This document shows positions 42,618 to 51,615 of a DNA stretch of 64,000 nucleotides, piece after piece. The stretch is from Arthrobacter sp. SLBN-112. Lineage in GTDB: Bacteria > Actinomycetota > Actinomycetes > Actinomycetales > Micrococcaceae. Under the pieces are notes generated by a model. The model saw only the letters and a program-made list of their open reading frames with translations. It did not search any database and was not told the DNA's origin. The position numbers were made by a program, and so were the translations under genes. The stretch is from the NCBI RefSeq assembly GCF_006715225.1, contig NZ_VFMU01000001.1:930001-994000 (forward strand), in the 5' to 3' direction. Position 1 is the stretch's first letter. Each line of letters starts with the position of its first letter.

Positions 42618-44434
42618 GCACCAACACCACAGCGCGCAGCATGGGCCGATCACCCTTCGTCCTGGTGGTGGGCGTGGTCCTCACCTGGTTTATTGCCGCG
42701 TTCCTGGTATGGCCCAACGTCAACATCCTGATTGCCACCTTCTTTCCTGACGGGAGCTTTTCGGGCCGCGCCGCGGAGAAACTGTTTTCCTCGCAACGGG
42801 CCATGAAGGCATTGGGCAACAGCTTCCTCCTGGCCGTGGCTCTGTCTGTCACCGTCAACCTGGTGGGCGTCTTCATTGTCCTGGTCACCCACTACTTCCG
42901 GATTTGGGGCTCGCGCATCCTCTTCCTGGGCTACGCCTCCACCTTCATCTACGGCGGCATCGTGCTGGCCGCCGGGTACAAATTCATTTACGGGGACAAG
43001 GGCATCGTCACCTCGCTGCTGACCAAGCTGATCCCCGGAATGGACCCGGCGTGGTTCTCCGGGTTTTTCGCCGTCCTGGTGGTCATGACCTTTGCCACCA
43101 CCACCAACCACATGCTGTTCGTCGCGAACGCGCTGAAGGGCATCGACTACCAGACCATCGAGGCCGCGCGGAATCTTGGCGCCTCCACCTGGACCATCCT
43201 GCGGCGCATCGTCCTCCCAATGCTCAAGCCCACGCTGTTCGCCGTCACCATCCTGTCGTTCCTCACCGGCCTGGGCGCCTTGAGTGCCCCGCAGGTGCTG
43301 GGCGGCCGCGACTTCCAGACCATTACGCCGATGATCCTGACCTTCACCAACAGCCCCACCTCCAGGGACCTCGCGGCGCTGCTTGCCGTCATCCTGGGCC
43401 TGGCCACCATGCTGATGCTCGCCGTCATGTCCCGGCTGGAGAAGGGCGGCACCTACTTCTCGGTGTCCAAGGTGTCCTCAGAGCTGCAGAAGCAGGACAT
43501 CACCAACCCCGCAGCCAATGTGGCCGTACATGCTGTGGCATATCTCCTGTTTGCCATCTACACGCTCCCTGTGGTGTTGATCGTGCTGTACTCGTTCGCC
43601 GACGGCGCGGCCATCCAAACGGGACAGCTCTCGCTGGCCAATCTGACGCTCGACAACTACATCCGCGTCCTCACCCAGCAATCCGGGCTCCGTCCCTTTA
43701 TCGTCAGTGTTGTTTACAGCGCCCTGGCCGCCGTCATCGCCGTTGGCGGACTGCTCTTCGTGGCCCGGCTGCTGCAGAAATACAAAAACTGGGTGGCCTC
43801 GGCCTTCGAATACCTGCTGCACATCCCATGGATCCTGCCGTCCGCGCTGCTGGCTTTGGGCCTGATTGTCAGCTACGACCACCCGAACCCACTGGTGGGC
43901 GGAGCCGTGCTCACCGGAACAACGGTGATCCTGCTCATCGCATTCGTCACCGTGAAGATTCCATTCACCCTTCGGATGCTCAAAGCGTCCTTCGCCTCCG
44001 TGAACTCTTCCCTGGAGGAGGCTGCTGTCATCATGGGCGCCAAGACCCTGTACGTCTTTCGGCGTATCCTCCTGCCGTTGGTGCTCCCGGCGGCAGCAGC
44101 CATTACGGCCCTGAACTTCAACAGCCTCCTGGATGACTACGACACCGCGATCTTCCTGGCCCATCCGCTGGTACAGCCGCTGGGCCTGGTGATCAAGGCC
44201 AACACCGACGGCGCAGAAGGCACTGAAGGTATTGCGAACACCTTCGTTTACACCGTGCTCCTCATGATCATCACCGGCGTAACGATGTACCTGGTCTACG
44301 GCAGGTCAGGGCGAAGGCGGAACAGGAAGCGGCTTGCTCCGGTAGCGCCCGTCCCGCAAGGCGCCGGGGTGCTTCCCGGCGCCCAGGCTCCAGGTGGGGA
44401 CGACGCTACACGGCCCGCCGCTGCCATCCGCTGA
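42614..44434 (+). CDS. ABC transporter permease, fused double type
   Basis: A 606-residue membrane protein with two copies of the permease module, each with an EAA loop: EAARNLGASTWTILRRIVLPML in the first half and EEAAVIMGAKTLYVFRRILLPLVLP in the second. This duplicated build is typical of FbpB, ThiP and aminoethylphosphonate permeases. The protein serves as the whole membrane channel of the importer. Its stop codon (TGA, 44432-44434) directly abuts the stop of the convergent FAD gene, so no intergenic bases exist. Confidence 0.94.
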   Translation: MSTNTTARSMGRSPFVLVVGVVLTWFIAAFLVWPNVNILIATFFPDGSFSGRAAEKLFSSQRAMKALGNSFLLAVALSVTVNLVGVFIVLVTHYFRIWGSRILFLGYASTFIYGGIVLAAGYKFIYGDKGIVTSLLTKLIPGMDPAWFSGFFAVLVVMTFATTTNHMLFVANALKGIDYQTIEAARNLGASTWTILRRIVLPMLKPTLFAVTILSFLTGLGALSAPQVLGGRDFQTITPMILTFTNSPTSRDLAALLAVILGLATMLMLAVMSRLEKGGTYFSVSKVSSELQKQDITNPAANVAVHAVAYLLFAIYTLPVVLIVLYSFADGAAIQTGQLSLANLTLDNYIRVLTQQSGLRPFIVSVVYSALAAVIAVGGLLFVARLLQKYKNWVASAFEYLLHIPWILPSALLALGLIVSYDHPNPLVGGAVLTGTTVILLIAFVTVKIPFTLRMLKASFASVNSSLEEAAVIMGAKTLYVFRRILLPLVLPAAAAITALNFNSLLDDYDTAIFLAHPLVQPLGLVIKANTDGAEGTEGIANTFVYTVLLMIITGVTMYLVYGRSGRRRNRKRLAPVAPVPQGAGVLPGAQAPGGDDATRPAAAIR

Positions 44435-45490
44435 TCACCTGTCGGAACCGCTGCCGACGGCGGCGCGTTCGTGCCGCCGTCGGGCCAGGTTGAGCAGGCC
44501 GTCACGCAGCGGTTGGGCGCCTTCCGCCAGGGCCACCCGCATCATTGCCGCAGAGGCCATGCTCAGGGCACGGGTCCGCAGCCGCCGCTGCCGGTTGTAG
44601 GCGGCGAGCGCCCTGTCCTGCGGCAGGCTGTTCAACAGATCCGCAAGGGTGACGGCATCCACCAGTGATTCGCAGGCTCCCCGGCCCAGGTTGGGCGTCA
44701 TGGCGTGGGCGGCATCGCCCACCAATACCGCAGTGCCGCGGACGTAGGAGCGCAACGGCGGGGTGGTCCAGATCCGCTGGGCCAGGGAAAGTTCGGGAAC
44801 GGCGGCCGCGAGCACCTGGCGGATGGCGGGGGCGTGGCCCGCAAAACGCAGCCGGGCCTGGTCCAGCGCCTGGGCAACATCGATCCCTGTGGGACCAAGA
44901 TCAGAACGCCAGCTCGCATACCAGTTGGTCCCGCCCGGGGAGGCGGCGATACCAAACAGGTCCCCCCGCCCCCAGTACTCCCCCACCTCCTCGGGATTGA
45001 CCGGTGCCGGGATAGTGCCACGGACTGCAATGCACGACTGGACACGGGCATTCGTGCCGGCACCCCAGATCTCACGGCGGACCATGCTGTGCACGCCATC
45101 GGCGCCAACTACCAGACCATGATCGCCTGGCAGCGCCCGCAGGTGCACAGCGACCCTGCGGACAGCACCAGGGACGGCCGAATCAAGAAGCCTCAGGAGG
45201 TCCACCCGGGACATTCCGAACAGCTCGCCCCCGTTGACCGTGGCCCACGGTTCGCCTGCAGCATTGCGGATGGATCCGCTGCCAAGGACCGGGCTGACCG
45301 CCCGGGCCTGGCCAAGGATCCCCACCCGCGCCAGCGCTCTCTGGGCGTTCGGCCACATCGCGAGCACGGTGCCGACCGTGGGCAATTCCGGCCGCTTCTC
45401 GTAGACCGTCACCTCGAAGCGGTCCGGCTCCAGGCAGGCCGCCAGGGCCAGTCCAGCGATGCCGCCGCCAACGATCGAGACCGTTTCCAT
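44435..45490 (-). CDS. FAD-dependent monooxygenase-like protein
   Basis: A 351-residue flavoprotein. The FAD-binding motif VSIVGGGIAGLALAACLE, the central ADGVHSMVR segment (GADG motif) and the C-terminal LVGDAAHAMTPNLGRGACESLVDAVTLADLL (GDAAH) match the group A aromatic hydroxylase family. It is shorter than pobA-type enzymes. Substrate unknown; proximity to pobA hints at aromatic substrates. A TAACAT box six bases before the ATG suggests a leaderless start. Confidence 0.87.
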   Translation of the reverse strand: METVSIVGGGIAGLALAACLEPDRFEVTVYEKRPELPTVGTVLAMWPNAQRALARVGILGQARAVSPVLGSGSIRNAAGEPWATVNGGELFGMSRVDLLRLLDSAVPGAVRRVAVHLRALPGDHGLVVGADGVHSMVRREIWGAGTNARVQSCIAVRGTIPAPVNPEEVGEYWGRGDLFGIAASPGGTNWYASWRSDLGPTGIDVAQALDQARLRFAGHAPAIRQVLAAAVPELSLAQRIWTTPPLRSYVRGTAVLVGDAAHAMTPNLGRGACESLVDAVTLADLLNSLPQDRALAAYNRQRRLRTRALSMASAAMMRVALAEGAQPLRDGLLNLARRRHERAAVGSGSDR

Positions 45491-45549
45491 GGCATCATGT
45501 TATGCCTCACCCACCGGGCAGTGGACGCAGTCCGGCGGCTGCTGGGTTC

Positions 45550-46737
45550 TTAGGCGCCGACGGGCCAGCCCGTGTAGGCCTCGGCCAGGTAGGCCATGCC
45601 ATGCCGGGAGGAGACCACCGAATTGAGTTCGCCGAGCTGGCGCGCCCGGGAGAAGTCGTCCGCGCCGGCGGGGGTATGCAGCATGGTGGTCATCCAGTAG
45701 GAGAACTGCTGCGCCTTCCACACCCTGTCCAGGGCGCGTTCGCTGTAGGTCTCCAGCAGCCGGTCGGAGCCGGCGTTGTAGTGGCTGTCCAGTCCCTCGA
45801 AGAGGACCTTGACGTCGTTGATGGCCAGGTTCAGTCCCTTGGCACCGGTGGGCGGCACGGTGTGTGCGGCGTCGCCGGCCAGGAAGAGGTTGCCGTGGCG
45901 CATGGGCGTGTGGACGAAGCTGCGGAAGGGAAGCACCATCTTCTCGATGACCGGCCCTTCCTTGAGTTGAAAGCCGTTGCCGTTGACCCGGCTGCGGAAC
46001 TCGGCCCAGATCCTGTCGTCATCCCACTCGGCCACGTTCTCCTTGGGGTCGCACTGGAAATACATCCGCTGCACAGTCTCCGTGCGCTGGCTGATCAGGG
46101 CGAAGCCGTTGGCGGAGTTTGCGTAGATCAGCTCGTCGGAGCTGCGCGGCGCCTCGGCCAGGATGCCGAACCAGGCGAAGGGGTATTCATGGAAGTACCA
46201 CTTGCGGTGGGCCTCCGGGATCTGGAACCGGCAGTGGCTGCGCGATCCGTCTGCACCCACCAGGAAGTCGGCCTGGATCTCGAACTCAACGCCCTCGGAA
46301 TCGGTGAACCAGACCTTCGGCCTGCCCTCAAGATCATGGACGGTGGTGTCCGTGACGCTGTAGCGGACATCGCCGGCGTCGTCCTTCCGGCGTGCCGCGA
46401 GATCCAGGAAGACGTCCGTCTGCGGGTACAGCCACACGGACTCCCCCACAAGGTCCTTGAAGTCGACCCGGTGGCTCTCGCCGTTGAACCGCAGCTCGAT
46501 CCCGTCATGCCGGTCCCCGTCGCGCAGCACCCGGTCCGAGACCCCGCTGTCCACAAGGAGATTGACGGTGCCGTGCTCCAGGATGCCGGCGCGCACCGTG
46601 TGCGAGATTTCCTCATGGCTGCGGACCTCGACCACCGTGGACTCGATGCCTGCCTTCGCCAGGAGGTGGGAGAGCATCAGCCCTGCCGGACCGCCTCCCA
46701 TGATGGCCACTTGGGTGGTGATGACATTTCGTGCCAT
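45550..46737 (-). CDS. pobA: 4-Hydroxybenzoate 3-monooxygenase
   Basis: Hydroxylates 4-hydroxybenzoate to protocatechuate with NAD(P)H and oxygen. The 395-residue flavoprotein has TTQVAIMGGGPAGLMLSHLLAKAGI, the substrate-site region RAGILEHGTVNLL, VGADGSRSHCR, and NLFLAGDAAHTVPPTGAKGLNLAINDV, all hallmarks of PobA. Length matches the Pseudomonas enzyme. The ATG at 46737 is chosen over upstream ATGs. An IclR gene lies upstream on the same strand, and an aromatic-acid transporter beyond that. Confidence 0.95.
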   Translation of the reverse strand: MARNVITTQVAIMGGGPAGLMLSHLLAKAGIESTVVEVRSHEEISHTVRAGILEHGTVNLLVDSGVSDRVLRDGDRHDGIELRFNGESHRVDFKDLVGESVWLYPQTDVFLDLAARRKDDAGDVRYSVTDTTVHDLEGRPKVWFTDSEGVEFEIQADFLVGADGSRSHCRFQIPEAHRKWYFHEYPFAWFGILAEAPRSSDELIYANSANGFALISQRTETVQRMYFQCDPKENVAEWDDDRIWAEFRSRVNGNGFQLKEGPVIEKMVLPFRSFVHTPMRHGNLFLAGDAAHTVPPTGAKGLNLAINDVKVLFEGLDSHYNAGSDRLLETYSERALDRVWKAQQFSYWMTTMLHTPAGADDFSRARQLGELNSVVSSRHGMAYLAEAYTGWPVGA

Positions 46738-46850
46738 GATCTGTTCTCGCTTCATTGCGGGCCCCGCCGTGGGCGGCACCGTATCGGTTCGTCTTCCAAC
46801 AGTGTGGGCGGGAAGCCGTGACTGCCGTTACACCGATTCCGTTCAACGGA

Positions 46851-47603
46851 TCAGGCATCAGCCAGCTGCCGCGCGATTCCGCGGGCAGCAGTCTGCAGTG
46901 CAGGAACCAGAGCCTGCAGGCGCATCTCGCGCAGCGGAACCACGACGCCGAGAGACGCCACAGCGCGCTGCCTCCGGTTCAGGACCGGGACGGCGATGCC
47001 CCAGGTGTCGGGATCCACGACTCCCTTTAGTTGGGCGAAGCCCTGATGGAACGTTTCGGCCAACAGCGTCCTGACGTCGTCCGCTGCCAGCCTTCCATCG
47101 GGATCGGTGAACTGGCCCAGGTACTCCTGCTGCAACGCTTTATCCTGGTGGGCCATCAGCGCCAGGCCGGCGGACGATATATGGATAGGCATCCTTCCCG
47201 CCACCTGCGCCCGGTTGGCCACCGATCCCCTCCTGGACAGCCGCTCCACGAACAACGCCTCCCAGCCTTCCAGCACCGCCAGGTTCACGTTCTGGTGCAG
47301 TACCTGCTGGATGTCCTCCATGAACGGCATGGCCGCCTGGCGCAGGGCGAGCGTGGGCGAGGTCCGGTTCACCAGCTCCCACAGCCTCAACCCGGGCCGG
47401 ACCATGCCGCCCGGCGCCGCCTCGAGCAACCCATGGGCGGCAAGTTGGCCTACCAGCCGGTGCGTTGTGGTCAGCGGCAGGCCCGCACGCTGTGCAAGGT
47501 CGCCCAGTTGCAGGGCGCCGACGTCCTGGGGAAAGGCGGAGATCAGCCGGACGATCCGGTCCACCACGGAGTCGCCGGACGGGGAGTTGGCCAGCGCGAA
47601 CAC
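46851..47603 (-). CDS. IclR family regulator of the pob module
   Basis: A 250-residue IclR protein. The winged HTH (SVVDRIVRLISAFPQDVGALQLGDLAQRAGLPLTTTHRLVGQLAAHGLLE) and the C-terminal ligand domain (VNLAVLEGWEALFVERLSRRGSVANRAQVAGRMPIHISSAGLALMA) are complete. In other bacteria PobR of this family responds to 4-hydroxybenzoate. It lies upstream of pobA on the same strand and divergent from the transporter gene, a position that suits control of both. GTG start. Confidence 0.9.
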   Translation of the reverse strand: MFALANSPSGDSVVDRIVRLISAFPQDVGALQLGDLAQRAGLPLTTTHRLVGQLAAHGLLEAAPGGMVRPGLRLWELVNRTSPTLALRQAAMPFMEDIQQVLHQNVNLAVLEGWEALFVERLSRRGSVANRAQVAGRMPIHISSAGLALMAHQDKALQQEYLGQFTDPDGRLAADDVRTLLAETFHQGFAQLKGVVDPDTWGIAVPVLNRRQRAVASLGVVVPLREMRLQALVPALQTAARGIARQLADA

Positions 47604-47749
47604 CTGCTTCCATTGAATGGGAAAAGTTGTCCCAGATTACACCCCTTAGTGATACAAACCTCACTGGGGATATGGGCAATGCTGCCCACACCACCACCGG
47701 CAAAGCAGCCTGCCGCGAAAACTCCTGGACGATACACCGAGGTATTCCT

Positions 47750-48979
47750 ATGTCATTTGCGCCACATCAGCACCGCTCCAAGTGGCCGGTCTGGCTTTGC
47801 TGGCTGGCGATGGTTCTTGACGGCTTTGACCTGGTGGTTTTGGGCACCGTCATTCCCACGCTGATCAAGACCCATGACCTTGGCTTCGACGCGGTGGGCG
47901 CCACGCTGGCAGCCACAATCTCACTGGTTGGCGTTGGCGCCGGCGCCCTGTTCATCGCCCCCCTGTCCGACCGCTTTGGGCGGCGCCGCCTTCTGGTGGC
48001 CTGCGTCCTGTGGTTTTCAATCTTCACCATCGCCGTGGTGTTCGCACCCAACGTTGCGGTGTTCTGCGCCTTCCGGCTTCTTGCCGGGCTGGGGCTCGGC
48101 GCCTGCCTCCCGGCCGCCCTGGCGTACATGAACGACTACGCTCCGGCAGGTACCGCCGGAAAGTCGACCACCCGGACCATGACCGGCTACCACGCCGGCG
48201 CTGTGGCCACGGCCTTCCTTGCCCTGCTGCTGATCCCGGACTGGCGGATGATGTTCATCGTGGGCGGCCTCGCAGGCTTTGCCCTGGCACCTTTCCTGTG
48301 GTTCAAGCTCCCGGAAACCCTTCCCTTAGCCGCGGAAGGAAAAGAACCTGCCGCAGCCCGCACGGGCTTCCGGGACCTGGCACGGAAGCCCTACCCCCTG
48401 GTGGCGCTGTCCATCGCGGCGGCTTCTTTCATGGGCCTGCTCCTGGTCTACGGCCTGAATACCTGGCTTCCGCAGCTGATGGCCGGCGCCGGGTACACCG
48501 TCAGCACCGGCCTGGTTCTCCTGCTGGTCCTCAACGTGGGGGCAGTGGTGGGCCTGGTGATCGCAGGGATCCTGGCTGACAAGCACGGCACCAAGCGTGT
48601 GGTGCTGCTGTGGTTCGGGCTCTCCGCGGTCTTCCTGGCGGTCCTGAGCGTCAAGATCCAAAGCGAACTGCTACTCAACGCGGCGGTCTTTGTCACGGGC
48701 GTGTTCGTGTTCAGTGCACAAGTACTGGTTTACGCATGGGTCAGCCAACTGTTCCCGGCAACCCTGCGCGCCACCGCGCTTGGTTTTGCAGCCGGTGTAG
48801 GCCGGCTTGGCGCCATTGTGGGCCCTGCCGTGACGGGCACACTGGTGGCTGCGAACATCGCCTACCCGTGGGGTTTCTATGTCTTTGCCGCCGCTGCCGC
48901 GATCGCCGTGGTCGCGCTGATGGCAGTGCCACACACGATCCGAGCCGTGCGGGAAGAAGCAGCCGCGGAACGTCCGTAA
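47750..48979 (+). CDS. pcaK: Aromatic acid:H+ symporter (MFS)
   Basis: Imports an aromatic acid, probably 4-hydroxybenzoate, with protons. The 409-residue protein has 12 membrane segments. It has the AAHS marks: LDGFDLVVLGTVIPTL in TM1 (D-G-x-D), LSDRFGRRRLLVACV in the loop TM2-3, and LLVYGLNTWLPQLM in TM7. GAGG lies seven bases before the ATG at 47750. It is divergent from the IclR gene. The symbol pcaK follows context; benzoate or vanillate relatives are possible. Confidence 0.87.
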   Translation: MSFAPHQHRSKWPVWLCWLAMVLDGFDLVVLGTVIPTLIKTHDLGFDAVGATLAATISLVGVGAGALFIAPLSDRFGRRRLLVACVLWFSIFTIAVVFAPNVAVFCAFRLLAGLGLGACLPAALAYMNDYAPAGTAGKSTTRTMTGYHAGAVATAFLALLLIPDWRMMFIVGGLAGFALAPFLWFKLPETLPLAAEGKEPAAARTGFRDLARKPYPLVALSIAAASFMGLLLVYGLNTWLPQLMAGAGYTVSTGLVLLLVLNVGAVVGLVIAGILADKHGTKRVVLLWFGLSAVFLAVLSVKIQSELLLNAAVFVTGVFVFSAQVLVYAWVSQLFPATLRATALGFAAGVGRLGAIVGPAVTGTLVAANIAYPWGFYVFAAAAAIAVVALMAVPHTIRAVREEAAAERP

Positions 48980-48987
48980 CGGGACAC

Positions 48988-49026
48988 CCGTCCGGCCTGC
49001 CCCTGGGCTGCAGGGCAGGCCGACGG
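48988..49026. terminator. Hairpin between convergent pcaK and FUSC genes
   Basis: CCGTCCGGCCTGCCC (48988-49002) pairs with GGGCAGGCCGACGG (49013-49026) with one bulged base. No T-run follows on either strand, but the position nine bases after one stop and nine before the other suggests it serves both genes. Confidence 0.5.
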
Positions 49027-49035
49027 CAAAGGCGG

Positions 49036-50118
49036 TCAGGCCGCCGTCGTCCGCTGCCTGATGCGGCGCCGCTGCCTGATGCGGCGCCACGCGCCCGGAG
49101 CCAGCACCACGGCGATGCCGACGGCGGCGCCGATCACCGTCTCGATGATGCGGTCCCGCAGCAGGATGGAGGGTGAGGCCGGGACCACCAGCAGTGTTGA
49201 GACCAGCGCGAGGGGTGTCACGAACACCTGGGCCAGCAGGTACTGGCGGATGATGAACATCTCGGCGCCGAACTGGCACAGCGCCATCACCAGCACGGTC
49301 TGCCACGGCTGCAGGCCAACGAGCAGGACGGCAGCCAGGACCAGCAGCCCCAGGACTGTGCCGATGATCCTTTGGACGCCCCGGCGTACCCGGTGCCGCG
49401 TGGTGTGGCCCACCAGCGGCACCACGGCAGCCACCATGGCCCAGTAGTTGTGCCCGAATCCCAGGCGCTCCCCTGCCCAGGTGGCCAGCGCACCGGCAAG
49501 GCCGGCGGCCGCCAGGTAGCCGAATCCCTCAAGCCAGGCCGTGCGCTTCTCCGCGGGAGTGCGCCGGATCCGGGGAGGCCTGGTCCAGGGAGAGCGGTGG
49601 CTGGGAAGGATCCTGGACGAGAAACCCACCAGCAGGGCGAACACCGTGGTGAGGACGGCCACCAGCATGCCCTGCCACAGCGGCGGCTGGTTGGGAATGG
49701 AGGCGATGGCGGCGAAGGCGAAGATATGGAACAGCGAACCCGCAGGGCGCAGTCGAAGCCAGGAAATGGCAACGGAACAGGCGCCGGCCACCAGCGTGGT
49801 GGCCAGGACCAGCAGCCAGGTGTGGGCGGCGGCGTCCAGGCCCCAGGCGGGACCCATCCGGGCCGCGAGCGCCGCCAGGAGCATGACCAGCAGCATCAGA
49901 AGCCCGGCCCGCAGCTGCAGCACAAACCGGACCGCATGCGGTTCACCGCGGCCGTAGATCCCGGTAAAGGCACCGAAGGACGCGAAGATTGCCAGGTCCA
50001 GCCTGCCGAGCAGCACCAGCGTGATCAGTGGAACGAAGACGCCCACGGCACACCTCAACGCGGGGTGGTGGTCCTTGTTGCCGGGGGCAATGCTGAACAT
50101 TTCAGCAAACAACTTCAC
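49036..50118 (-). CDS. FUSC family membrane protein, aromatic acid exporter-like
   Basis: A 360-residue membrane protein of the fusaric acid resistance/AaeB-like group. Two blocks of hydrophobic segments (residues about 25-165 and 205-345) are joined by a basic linker (SSRILPSHRSPWTRPPRIRRTPAEKR), and GHNYWAMVAAVVPLVGHTTRHRVRRGVQRIIGTVLGLL is the typical FUSC motif. A role in efflux of aromatic acids would match the adjacent pob module. The last residues RRIRQRRRIRQR come from an 18-bp tandem duplication. Confidence 0.82.
   Translation of the reverse strand: MKLFAEMFSIAPGNKDHHPALRCAVGVFVPLITLVLLGRLDLAIFASFGAFTGIYGRGEPHAVRFVLQLRAGLLMLLVMLLAALAARMGPAWGLDAAAHTWLLVLATTLVAGACSVAISWLRLRPAGSLFHIFAFAAIASIPNQPPLWQGMLVAVLTTVFALLVGFSSRILPSHRSPWTRPPRIRRTPAEKRTAWLEGFGYLAAAGLAGALATWAGERLGFGHNYWAMVAAVVPLVGHTTRHRVRRGVQRIIGTVLGLLVLAAVLLVGLQPWQTVLVMALCQFGAEMFIIRQYLLAQVFVTPLALVSTLLVVPASPSILLRDRIIETVIGAAVGIAVVLAPGAWRRIRQRRRIRQRTTAA
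49051..49086. repeat. 18-bp tandem duplication in FUSC gene end
   Basis: CCGCTGCCTGATGCGGCG occurs twice in direct succession (49051-49068 and 49069-49086). It adds six residues to the protein C-terminus without breaking the frame. Probably a recent slippage event. Confidence 0.9.
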
Positions 50119-50279
50119 GGGCAGCGCCTTCCTGGGGTTCCTGGGTGGATTCTCACGGGCGGCCGCGCTGACGTTCCTGGTAAATCCTACGGGGCGGGCC
50201 CTGGAAGTACCCCGGCGCGTTCCCCTGAATGGAATCAGGAGGCAACGCGGCGGAAACAGCGCAGGGCGATGCTGGTGTC

Positions 50280-51122
50280 ATGACACGCCCTGCACACAAC
50301 ACGCCCGCTGCCGAACTGCGTTGCGAGGTCTGCGGCCTGATGCCCGAACCGCCCAAGGCGCGTTTGACCTTGGCCAACATCGCAGTGATGCTGCCCATCG
50401 AGCTGCTGGTCCACGCCCTGGTGGTGGAGACCCACCTTCCCTATGTGGCCAAGGTCCTGGTGCTGACACTGACCGCGACAGTGCTGGTGATCTGGGTGGC
50501 CGAGCCCTCAGCGGCCCGGGTGCTGCTGCGCTGGCTGCACGCCCCGGCCCTCCGGCACCGGCGGCAATTGGCGTCGGCGCCGTCCCTCTGGCGGGCGCGC
50601 ACGCTGCTCCGGGACCAGCCGGGCTCGCTGCAGCGGATCACGGGGGCGCTGGCCCGGCTGGACACCAACATCCTGAGCATCCACGTCCACCCGGTTCCGG
50701 ATGGGGTCCTGGATGAGTTTGTCCTTTCGGTTCCTGGGGAGGTGGGCGAGCACGAGCTGCTGGCGGCATTGCACGACGGCGGCGGCGGCAGTCCGCACGT
50801 CTGGCCCACCACTGCGCTGGCCATGGCTGACGGGCAGACCAGGGCGCTCAGCCTGGCAGCGAGGATCGCTGCCGCCCCGGACGAACTGCCCCTGGCGGTG
50901 GCCGAGCTTTTGCACGCACGGATTGTGCCGCCGTCGGACGCCGGCTTGAAGGTGTCCGACGGCGGGACGCACCTTAAGATCCCCACCGCATGGCATGGCC
51001 CCATCACCTTCGCCCGGCCGGGAGAGCCGTTCACACCGGCCGAGTCCGCGCGGGCCCACCGGCTGGCGGAACTGGCCGAGATCATGTCCTACCGGCCGGC
51101 CGGGTCCCCAACAGCGCGTTGA
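50280..51122 (+). CDS. Membrane-anchored ACT-domain protein
   Basis: A protein of about 280 residues. Residues 15-30 contain a Cys-x2-Cys (RCEVCGL). Two hydrophobic segments follow (ANIAVMLPIELLVHALVV and VAKVLVLTLTATVLVIWVA). A basic stretch leads to an ACT domain (LLRDQPGSLQRITGALARLDTNILSIHVHPVPDGVLDEFVLSVP), a small ligand-binding module that senses amino acids in other proteins. The C-terminal 100 residues include a second, ACT-like or variable region. The start is uncertain (ATG 50280 or 50229). Its 3' end overlaps the convergent HPP gene by 41 bp. Function unknown. Confidence 0.68.
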   Translation: MTRPAHNTPAAELRCEVCGLMPEPPKARLTLANIAVMLPIELLVHALVVETHLPYVAKVLVLTLTATVLVIWVAEPSAARVLLRWLHAPALRHRRQLASAPSLWRARTLLRDQPGSLQRITGALARLDTNILSIHVHPVPDGVLDEFVLSVPGEVGEHELLAALHDGGGGSPHVWPTTALAMADGQTRALSLAARIAAAPDELPLAVAELLHARIVPPSDAGLKVSDGGTHLKIPTAWHGPITFARPGEPFTPAESARAHRLAELAEIMSYRPAGSPTAR

Positions 51123-51615
51123 GCCCCCACCCCACAACGGTCACCAGGACGATGGCAGCAGCCATGGACACCAGCTGCATGGGTGCGGACAGGATGCCAA
51201 GGCTGACAATCAGCGTCGTGGCGCCCGCTGGAGGGTGCGGCAGGCCAAGCCAGGTCAGGACAAGGGTGGTCAGCCCAACCGACAACACGCCGCTGAGGAC
51301 ATGCAGCGGCGTCAGTCCGCCCACCGCGGCGGAGGGTTGGTCCTGCAGGCCCAGCGCATACAGGCAGAGCGCACCTGCGGCCAGCCCCACGCCGTGGCCC
51401 ACCAGGGTGTTGGCCGGCCTTGATGCTTTCTGCTCGGGCGATTCGAAGAACAGCATCACCGTGGGGCCGAGGCTTGGGAACAGCCAGGGCAGGTGGAACA
51501 GGAGGCCCACCAGGCCGCTGGCGGCAAGGACCAGGATACTCAGGACTGCGGCGTAAAGGCCGGCACCCAACTTGTCCCAGCGTTGCTTCGCGCGGTCCAG
51601 GAGTGCGGTTTTCAT
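51082..51615 (-). CDS. HPP family membrane protein
   Basis: A 177-residue protein with four or five membrane segments. The family marks FPSLGPTVMLFFESPEQKASRPANTLVGHGVGLAAG and LTWLGLPHPPAGATTLIVSLGIL (the HPP motif itself) are clear. Some relatives transport nitrite in chloroplasts and cyanobacteria; the bacterial role is uncertain. Its 3' end overlaps the ACT-domain gene by 41 bp in convergent orientation. Confidence 0.88.
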   Translation of the reverse strand: MKTALLDRAKQRWDKLGAGLYAAVLSILVLAASGLVGLLFHLPWLFPSLGPTVMLFFESPEQKASRPANTLVGHGVGLAAGALCLYALGLQDQPSAAVGGLTPLHVLSGVLSVGLTTLVLTWLGLPHPPAGATTLIVSLGILSAPMQLVSMAAAIVLVTVVGWGLNALLGTRPAGRT

